Shown here: positions 1 through 4,269 of the stretch, in pieces | Layout: the number at the start of each line of letters is the position of its first letter | Numbering within the stretch: the stretch's first letter is position 1 | Notes under the pieces: model-generated | The model's input: the letters and a program-made list of their open reading frames with translations, nothing else | Told to the model about the DNA's origin: nothing | Database searches by the model: none | Made by a program: the position numbers and the translations under genes | NCBI GenBank assembly: GCA_030446955.1 | Contig: JAUJMG010000203.1 | Location: 1-7,161, forward strand | Reading direction: 5' to 3' | Length of the DNA: 7,161 bases | Source of the DNA: Thermomicrobiales bacterium | GTDB taxonomy: Bacteria > Chloroflexota > Chloroflexia > Thermomicrobiales > UBA6265

Positions 1-44
1 CCTTGGTCCGAAGCCAAGTGCTCTGTCCGTTGAGCTACGAGGGC
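1..44 (-). tRNA. tRNA-Arg (anticodon TCG), 5' part only
   Basis: Read on the minus strand from 44 to 1, this is the 5' part of a tRNA cut by the window edge. The acceptor 5' strand GCCCTCG is followed by TA. The D arm is GCTC-AACGGACA-GAGC, and the anticodon arm is CTTGG-CTTCGGA-CCAAG with a perfect 5-bp stem. The 7-nt loop puts TCG at positions 34-36 (window 11-9), which reads arginine CGN codons, mainly CGA. The T arm and the 3' acceptor strand lie outside the window, so the acceptor pairing and an encoded CCA cannot be checked. The regular D and anticodon arms make a functional gene likely. Confidence 0.93.
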
Positions 45-74
45 GTGCCGGCCGCTCACGACCAAGCATTTGTG

Positions 75-80
75 ATTATA
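75..80 (-). promoter_or_regulatory. -10 box (TATAAT) of the tRNA-Arg promoter
   Basis: On the minus strand this reads TATAAT, the exact sigma-70 -10 consensus. It would start transcription near position 68, about 24 nt before the tRNA 5' end at 44. No good -35 hexamer is seen at 16-18 bp spacing (ACCACC at 17 bp is poor), so the call rests on the -10 box and its position. Confidence 0.55.
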
Positions 81-121
81 GCAGCCGTGCCGCTTCGGGT
101 GGTCTCAGTGACGGGAACTTG

Positions 122-151
122 TTGACGCCCCGATCCGTCACCGCCTACGGT
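122..151 (+). promoter_or_regulatory. possible promoter of the membrane protein gene
   Basis: TTGACG at 122-127 matches five of six bases of the -35 consensus. At 18 bp spacing comes TACGGT (146-151), a weak -10 with T1, A2 and the final T. The start would fall near 158, giving a very short leader before the GGAGG at 160-164. The weak -10 makes this tentative. Confidence 0.3.
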
Positions 152-170
152 TGTTCTGAGGAGGTGTCGC

Positions 171-764
171 ATGGCGCTTGGCTGGATGACGAAGCCATCG
201 GACGGGCTGACGAGCGGGGAACGCCTGGGAACGGCGGGGATGGTGACGGCGGCGGCGCTCGTCGGTGTGGCGATCGCGGCTGATGGGTCGGTGGCACGCC
301 TCTTCAACGGGGCCGGCGGCCTTCTCTGGCTTGGTTCCTTCGCAAAAAACGCATGGAGCGTGCGCCGCTCCCCTCACCGCGAGTGGAGCAGCGTCCTTGT
401 TCTGGGGTCCTCGCTTGTCCTCGCCGTCGGCATCAAGCCCCACGATCCTCTGCTCGCCTTGCTGGGCTTCGGCGCCGCCGGCGCGCTGGTTGCGGCCCTT
501 GGCGCTCGGCCGGCCGTGACATGGGCACTTCTGGTCCCCGGCGCATGGCTTCCATTGCATATTGGCATCGCGATTGGCCGTGCAGTCATGAGCTCTGCAA
601 CCGAAGGAGCGGTGGCGGTCCGAACCGATCCCCCACCCACCGCAGCCATCGTTCCCCTCGTGATGGTGGCCGCGGCAATCGCCGGAGGTTGGATCGTGCA
701 ACGCATCCTGGTGCTTGGCCAGGAGCGATCGGCCACCGTCCGCTCGGGGTCCGGGGCAGATTGA
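171..764 (+). CDS. multi-pass membrane protein of unknown function
   Basis: This frame encodes 197 residues that I do not assign to a named family. The ATG at 171 is well supported: GGAGG at 160-164 lies 6 nt upstream. Hydrophobic stretches lie at about residues 20-37, 47-58, 75-88, 92-111, 116-135 and 158-176. They suggest five or six membrane helices, with short basic or charged loops such as the one around RRSPHREW (65-72). A polar linker (about 141-157, ending in TDPPP) comes before the last helix, and the C-terminus is short and hydrophilic. No catalytic or metal-binding motif stands out. The gene is monocistronic, with a tRNA on the opposite strand upstream and an intrinsic terminator 35 nt after its stop. 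Good initiation signals, a matching terminator and consistent hydrophobicity support real coding. The function is unknown. Confidence 0.8.
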   Translation: MALGWMTKPSDGLTSGERLGTAGMVTAAALVGVAIAADGSVARLFNGAGGLLWLGSFAKNAWSVRRSPHREWSSVLVLGSSLVLAVGIKPHDPLLALLGFGAAGALVAALGARPAVTWALLVPGAWLPLHIGIAIGRAVMSSATEGAVAVRTDPPPTAAIVPLVMVAAAIAGGWIVQRILVLGQERSATVRSGSGAD

Positions 765-798
765 TCGGGTGCCCGGTTCTGCCTCATGGAAAAACGCC

Positions 799-838
799 GA
801 AGCCGGAAAGCGGATGTACCGCTTTCCGGCTTCTTTTT
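799..838 (+). terminator. intrinsic terminator after the membrane protein gene
   Basis: The arms 799-813 (GAAGCCGGAAAGCGG) and 819-833 pair perfectly over 15 bp around the loop ATGTA, and TTTTT follows at 834-838. This is a textbook plus-strand terminator. An A-run at 790-794 would give TTTTT on the minus strand 4 nt beyond the stem. It may therefore also end leftward transcripts from proS, less efficiently. Confidence 0.9.
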
Positions 839-840
839 CA

Positions 841-884
841 GGGCGTCTAACGGAGTTCGAACCCGTGACCTTCGGTTCTACAGA
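841..884 (-). pseudogene. tRNA 3'-half remnant, tRNA-His-like
   Basis: Read on the minus strand, this has a complete T arm (ACGGG, loop TTCGAAC, TCCGT), the variable region, the 3' side of an anticodon stem and the loop CTGTAGA. Aligned to the 3' part of the tRNA-His at 7085-7128 it matches at 38 of 44 positions. All six differences are transitions (844, 846, 854, 856, 872, 879). Similarity stops at the 5' edge of the anticodon loop. Upstream there is no D arm and no 5' anticodon strand able to pair, and the 3' CCA is replaced by CTG. It is therefore not a functional tRNA. It could be the displaced 3' end left by integration into a tRNA gene, or a decayed tRNA copy. It lies 39 nt after the proS stop, on the same strand. 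Confidence 0.7.
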
Positions 885-923
885 TTGTGATCGGAGTACG
901 TTCGTGCGCCCTTGCGCCGACTA

Positions 924-2372
924 TCAGTAGGCCCGGGCGAAGACCACACGCTGATGGCTGGTGTGGTCGCAGATGATGCAAGTTCCTAACTCGGCGGATT
1001 GCTCCAGCGGGATGCAGCGGATTGTCGCCTTGGTCTCCGCCTTGACCCGCCCCTCGCACGCCGGATCGCCGCACCAGTACGAGAGTGACCAACCCGCATT
1101 CGCCGCCACCCGTGCCGTCAACTCATCGCGGGTTGCAACCTCAGCGGTGTGGCCAGCGAGTGATCGCTGCGCGGCGGCGAAGAGGTCATCTTGGATCGTG
1201 GCGAGGAGCGTCTCGACCGTCGCCGCGAGATGGTCCAGGGCAACGATGTGCTTCGCACGAGTGTCACGACGCACGAGGATCGCTTGGTCGGCAGCAACGT
1301 CGCGAGGACCAACCTCCAGCCGTAGTGGCACGCCCTTCAATTCCCACTCGTTGAACTTGTAGCCGACCGTCCGATCGTCTCGCCAGTCCACGCGAACGCG
1401 AGCCACCGCGGATAGCCGCTCCACAATCCGATTGACCATGCCCTCGACACCTCCCAGGTCCTCGGCGTTGCGCCAAATTGGCACAACAATCACCTGGATC
1501 GGTGCCACCTTCGGCGGCAGCTTGAGCCCAGCATCGTCGCCATGGACCATCACCGTCGCCCCGACGGTGCGGTGGCTGAGTCCCCAGGAGGTGCTGAAGG
1601 CGAACTTGCGCTCCCCGTCCCGGTCAAGGAACCGGATACCGAAGACGCGACCAAAGTGGTCGCCCAGGTTGTGGGAGGTGCCGGCTTGGAGGGCCCAGTA
1701 CTTGCCCCCCATCATCGCCTCGACCGTGTAGGTCCGCAGTGCACCCGCAAATTTCTCCGCCTCGCTCTTGATTCCGGCCACCACCGGAATCGCCAGGTCG
1801 TCCTCGAGGAAGTGGCGGTAGACCTCCAGCATCTGTCGCGCCCGAGCGTCCGCTTCCTCGGGGGTGGCATGGCAGGTGTGGCCCTCCTGCCAGAGGAACT
1901 CGAGCGTGCGCAGGAAGGCGCGCGGCCGCTCCTCCCACCGGACGACGTTGCACCACTGGTTGATCAGGATTGGCAGATCACGGTAGCTCTGGACCCAGCG
2001 GGCGTAGATGGGACAGATGATGGCCTCGGATGTTGGCCGGACCGCCCACGGCTCCTCCAGTTCGTGGTCACCCCCGCGCGTGACCCACGTCACTTCGGGT
2101 GCAAAGCCCTCGACGTGCTCGGCCTCCCGCTCCAGCATCGACTTGGGGATGAAGAGCGGGAAGTAGGCGTTCTCGACCCCCGTGGCCTTGATCCGGGCGT
2201 CGAGCCGCGCCACCATCTGCTCCCACAACCCAAAGCCATAGGGCCGGATCACCTTGCAGCCGCGAACCGGGGCGTCATCGGCTAACTCCGCCTTGCGGAT
2301 CACCTCCACGTACCACCGGTCGAAATCATCCCCCTGGTCGATCAATTCCTCGACGAAGTGCGCCTCGCTCAT
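924..2372 (-). CDS. proS: prolyl-tRNA synthetase, archaeal/eukaryotic type
   Basis: This cytoplasmic class II synthetase charges tRNA-Pro with proline using ATP. The 482-residue product has the short architecture without the bacterial editing insert, as in Thermus and archaea. Visible parts are: motif 1 region around VIRPYGFGLWEQM (41-53) and FPLFIP (71-76); the proline-pocket loop RPTSE (112-116); motif 2 VRWEERPRAFLRTLEFLWQEGH (about 144-166, key residues R149, R151 and E158); and motif 3 around WGLSHRTVGA (263-272, R268). The anticodon-binding domain spans about 288-390. A C-terminal zinc domain follows, with C434, C439, C465 and C468 as likely ligands. The chain ends in tyrosine, as is typical of this type, in which the terminal carboxylate reaches the active site. 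The ATG at 2372 is preferred because GGAG lies 6 nt upstream. A GTG 54 nt further upstream is in frame but has no ribosome binding site, and its extra 18 residues do not look like the family. The gene is intact. Confidence 0.97.
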   Translation of the reverse strand: MSEAHFVEELIDQGDDFDRWYVEVIRKAELADDAPVRGCKVIRPYGFGLWEQMVARLDARIKATGVENAYFPLFIPKSMLEREAEHVEGFAPEVTWVTRGGDHELEEPWAVRPTSEAIICPIYARWVQSYRDLPILINQWCNVVRWEERPRAFLRTLEFLWQEGHTCHATPEEADARARQMLEVYRHFLEDDLAIPVVAGIKSEAEKFAGALRTYTVEAMMGGKYWALQAGTSHNLGDHFGRVFGIRFLDRDGERKFAFSTSWGLSHRTVGATVMVHGDDAGLKLPPKVAPIQVIVVPIWRNAEDLGGVEGMVNRIVERLSAVARVRVDWRDDRTVGYKFNEWELKGVPLRLEVGPRDVAADQAILVRRDTRAKHIVALDHLAATVETLLATIQDDLFAAAQRSLAGHTAEVATRDELTARVAANAGWSLSYWCGDPACEGRVKAETKATIRCIPLEQSAELGTCIICDHTSHQRVVFARAY

Positions 2373-2486
2373 GCCTCGCTCCGATCCGACGTGCGAGCGC
2401 TTCACACCACGGGATGGGAGGATCACTCACGGTCGAGTGCCAACCGCGTCCATGGGGTGCCGCTCGGGCTGAGAGACGTCTTCAAC

Positions 2487-2517
2487 GCCGGGGGTAACGG
2501 CGCGGGTTACCCCCGGC
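2487..2517 (-). promoter_or_regulatory. strong hairpin in the proS leader
   Basis: The arms 2487-2498 (GCCGGGGGTAAC) and 2506-2517 pair perfectly over 12 bp around a 7-nt GC-only loop. It lies about 115 nt upstream of the proS start, in what should be its 5' leader. Neither side has a T-run, so it is not an ordinary intrinsic terminator. Part of the 3' arm and loop resembles the T-box consensus only loosely and lacks the TGG needed to pair with a tRNA acceptor end. A regulatory RNA stem is possible but unproven. Confidence 0.45.
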
Positions 2518-2674
2518 TGGGAGGCACGGGGAGGCCTCCAGCGCCAGGTCCGCCAAGGGGAGTGGCCGACGCTCGGGCGAGGAAAGCAAACTCTTGACCA
2601 GGGAAAGAAACGGATACGTCGTGCACCGCGACACCAAGAGGCAACGCGCCCAACGGATCAGGACCACTGAACGA

Positions 2675-2680
2675 AGTATA
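2675..2680 (-). promoter_or_regulatory. possible -10 box (TATACT) for proS
   Basis: On the minus strand this reads TATACT, five of six matches to the -10 consensus and one of few AT-rich spots in the region. It would give a leader of about 295 nt before proS. The hexamer 17 bp upstream (ATGCGT) is a poor -35 and there is no extended -10, so the call is tentative. Confidence 0.3.
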
Positions 2681-2839
2681 AGACCGGGCAACGAGTGACG
2701 CATCTAGAGAGCAAATGGCGATAGCCGATCAAGCGGCGTCCGGCGGCAGGCCTAGTGGACCTGGGAGACCGTCGAGCGGGGTGTCCAGCGGCTAGTAGCA
2801 CGCTGACACACGTGCTTCCCTGATCACTCTGGACCCTAC
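2681..2839. other. noncoding stretch upstream of proS; nothing recognised
   Basis: With the proS leader (2373-2680) this completes a gene-free stretch of about 465 bases. I see no coding frame with a ribosome binding site, no tRNA and no terminator in this part. The 12-mer CTGGACCCTACG at 2829-2840 recurs exactly at 2962-2973 inside the helix-turn-helix frame, but a repeat that short may be chance. Confidence 0.4.
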
Positions 2840-3550
2840 GTGCATGAGGCCGCGTTGGGCGACAGCGTCAGCGAGGTGCAACGAGACGCCTACCCTATCC
2901 CGCATCGCCGCAAGCTCGACTCCGACCTCCTCCGCCTGATTGCATCCCTGGCCGGGCAAGACTGGACCCTACGCGAGATCGCCGCGGAGGCTCGCGTATG
3001 CCACGAGACGGTGCGGGCGGTGCTGCGCGGTCGCGCGCCTCATCGCGCCAGCACCGGAGGGAAGCCGGCGCCGCCGTTCCAGGGTGCCGGCGAGGCCACG
3101 AGGGCGCAGCGATCCCTCTATCGCAGGGGACCGGGGTCGGCGGGCGGGGCGGGCGGGGCGGGCGGGGCGGGAGCATCTGGTGCTGTCCCCATGCGCGCCC
3201 CCAACCAGATTAGCGCCGCGCCCAGCCGCCGCATCCCTACGGCGACCAGCGGACCACTCACACACCGCCTGCGGCCGATCCCGACGCGCCGGGCTTCGGT
3301 GACCTCGGTCAGCAGCTCCGCGCACCTAATCGCCCAGATTGTTTGCGCGGTCCTCGGGTCGTGGCACATCGTCGCGTCCTCCCGGCCGCACAGGCGACCG
3401 AACCCCCTGCCGCGGGCCACCGCGGCCGCCCCAAGCTTTGTCGCCGGGAGCCGGGTCGAACTTGTGAAGGGCACCCCACGCGTGTTGTCAGGGATGCCCT
3501 CCGCGACCGTTACGAGGCTGGTGTCGTTTCCATCTCCATGTCGCCCATGA
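2840..3550 (+). CDS. helix-turn-helix frame; 3' part doubtful, possibly a decayed gene
   Basis: The frame is open for 236 codons from a GTG, with no convincing ribosome binding site. Residues about 27-65 (LDSDLLRLIASL, then WTLREIAAEARVCHETVRAVLRG) are a clear helix-turn-helix of the kind found in site-specific recombinases, IS30-like transposases and small DNA-binding proteins. Codons in this part favour G or C at the third position, as expected of a gene here. After about residue 70 the sequence loses domain character: a Gly/Ala repeat from the GC-rich tandem array, then Pro/Arg/Ser-rich sequence. That tail runs antisense to the better-supported small gene at 3118-3369 and into the 3' end of the cupin gene. 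I infer a truncated or frameshifted DNA-binding gene whose original end is lost. A genuine short HTH protein is the alternative. It is too incomplete to name a transposase. Confidence 0.35.
   Translation: MHEAALGDSVSEVQRDAYPIPHRRKLDSDLLRLIASLAGQDWTLREIAAEARVCHETVRAVLRGRAPHRASTGGKPAPPFQGAGEATRAQRSLYRRGPGSAGGAGGAGGAGASGAVPMRAPNQISAAPSRRIPTATSGPLTHRLRPIPTRRASVTSVSSSAHLIAQIVCAVLGSWHIVASSRPHRRPNPLPRATAAAPSFVAGSRVELVKGTPRVLSGMPSATVTRLVSFPSPCRP
3118..3369 (-). CDS. small hypothetical protein with Ala/Pro-rich tail
   Basis: This frame encodes 83 residues from an ATG preceded by GGGAGGA, with 7 nt between GGAGG and the start; it ends at TAG. The N-terminal half is a likely charged helix (MCHDPRTAQTIWAIRCAELLTEVTEARRVGIGRRR). 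A short hydrophobic or amphipathic stretch follows around LVAVGMRRLGAALIWLGARM (about 42-61). The end is APAPPAPPAPPADPGP, encoded by a GC-rich 9-bp tandem repeat. Third codon positions are mostly G or C. I do not recognise a named family; from general memory the layout resembles small conserved proteins of GC-rich bacteria. No function can be given. The overlap with the plus-strand HTH frame is antisense, so at most one of the two is likely translated there. The ribosome binding site favours this one. Confidence 0.5.
   Translation of the reverse strand: MCHDPRTAQTIWAIRCAELLTEVTEARRVGIGRRRCVSGPLVAVGMRRLGAALIWLGARMGTAPDAPAPPAPPAPPADPGPLR
3141..3171. repeat. 9-bp GC tandem repeat, possible G-quadruplex
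   Basis: Three perfect copies of CGGGCGGGG (3141-3149, 3150-3158, 3159-3167) are followed by a partial copy CGGG (3168-3171). The plus strand thus has consecutive runs of three or four G separated by single C bases, a pattern compatible with a G-quadruplex. It encodes the Ala/Pro repeat of the small minus-strand gene and can change length without a frameshift. Confidence 0.8.
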
Positions 3551-4085
3551 AGGTCGTGAACGGCTCGCCAACCCGGGTCAGCCCCGCGACGAGCAGCACG
3601 ACATCGTCCGGGCCGGCGTTGCGGATGTCGTCCTGGGGATCCTCGACAAAGAGCCAGTCGCCCGGGTTGAGGATCACCTCGGTCCCCATCGGCATCGCCT
3701 CGGCCGGCGCGGGGGTGCCCACGACGGCGGCGCGCGCTAGATGGACCGTCCCGCCCAGCGCCGTGTAGCCGAAGGCACCAGCCTCAACGAAGATCACCAG
3801 CGCGCCGGGGTGGCTGTGGGCAGGCAACCGCCCGCCCGGTGCCAGCGTGGTACGGCGCAGCGTCAGCTCCAGCCCGGGCGCCGAGGCGAGCTGGCCAGCG
3901 CCCATCGGCTGCATCGAGACCCCGACCGGGGCGGTCGGGGTCGAGGGAGTGGAGTCCTGGGCAGCGGCGTGGGCGTGGTGCGTCCCGGCGCCCAGCAGCA
4001 GGGCGGCCAGGCCGCCGCCGAGGCGCAAGGCGTCGCGGCGCGTCATGTCGGTCCGCTCGATCTGATCGACTTCGGGGCTGGTCAT
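3510..4085 (-). CDS. exported cupin-domain protein with Tat-type signal
   Basis: The product has 191 residues from the ATG at 4085, chosen because GGGAGGA lies upstream (about 12 nt from GGAGG to the start). An ATG at 4046 and a longer frame from 4178 have weaker support. Residues 14-40 form a signal peptide: twin arginines in TRRDALRL (15-22), a hydrophobic core GGGLAALLLGAG (23-34), and a likely cleavage after HAHA (37-40). The twin arginines suggest Tat export. A Ser/Thr/Pro linker (45-53) leads into a single cupin barrel. Cupin motif 1 is PGGRLPAHSHPGALVIFVEAG (about 83-103) with H90, H92 and E101. Motif 2 is NPGDWLFVEDPQDDIRN (140-156), where the usual histidine position is D152. Metal binding may therefore be altered or absent. 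The substrate is unknown; cupins range from enzymes to binding proteins. The gene follows the LuxR-type regulator on the same strand after a 184-bp gap with two dyads, suggesting regulation by that protein. Confidence 0.82.
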   Translation of the reverse strand: MTSPEVDQIERTDMTRRDALRLGGGLAALLLGAGTHHAHAAAQDSTPSTPTAPVGVSMQPMGAGQLASAPGLELTLRRTTLAPGGRLPAHSHPGALVIFVEAGAFGYTALGGTVHLARAAVVGTPAPAEAMPMGTEVILNPGDWLFVEDPQDDIRNAGPDDVVLLVAGLTRVGEPFTTFMGDMEMETTPAS

Positions 4086-4178
4086 GTCCACGGTGCTCCT
4101 CCCGGCGGTGCGATGGGAACAGCGGGCCGGCTCCCGACCCCACGCGACGAGGATGATCGCTCCCCGGCCGTCACGCAT

Positions 4179-4191
4179 CGTAGAGACTACG
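4179..4191. promoter_or_regulatory. inverted repeat CGTAG-AGA-CTACG (possible operator)
   Basis: This is a perfect 5-bp dyad with a 3-nt spacer, 88 bp upstream of the cupin start. Its right side reads CTACGGT (4187-4193), the same half-site as in the dyad at 4223-4238. The two centres are about 45 bp apart, roughly four helical turns. It is a candidate binding site for a dimeric regulator, perhaps the adjacent LuxR-type protein. Confidence 0.4.
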
Positions 4192-4222
4192 GTGGCCGCT
4201 CACGAGTTCTCGGGTATCCCGC

Positions 4223-4238
4223 ACCGTAGCCCTACGGT
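4223..4238. promoter_or_regulatory. inverted repeat ACCGTAG-CC-CTACGGT (possible operator)
   Basis: This is a perfect 7-bp dyad with a 2-nt spacer, between the regulator's stop (4270) and the cupin start (4085). No T-run follows on either strand, so it is not a terminator. The 16-bp length and tight symmetry suit a dimeric helix-turn-helix protein. It shares half-sites with the dyad at 4179-4191. Confidence 0.5.
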
Positions 4239-4269
4239 AGGGGCGAAGTAGTCGGAGCGCGGGGGGAAG

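Noticed and set aside
145..151. CTACGGT half-site upstream of the membrane protein gene
   Set aside because: A lone 7-mer without an inverted partner is expected about once in this window; not evidence of shared control with the cupin dyads.
2400..2520. T-box leader upstream of proS
   Set aside because: The sequence GGGGGTAACCCGCG only loosely resembles the T-box core. No TGG is placed to pair with a tRNA acceptor end, and no clear stem I with a proline specifier was found.
2829..2973. Exact 12-mer CTGGACCCTACG repeated at 2829 and 2962
   Set aside because: A single pair of 12-base matches in 7 kb of GC-rich sequence is expected by chance, and the flanks differ.
3470..3502. Imperfect hairpin after the cupin stop as a terminator
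   Set aside because: The stem is about 10 bp with a long loop and no T-run follows on the minus strand.
50..4205. 12-mer GGCCGCTCACGA shared by the tRNA-Arg leader (50-61) and the cupin upstream region (4194-4205)
   Set aside because: It is isolated, without symmetry or matching flanks, and within chance expectation.
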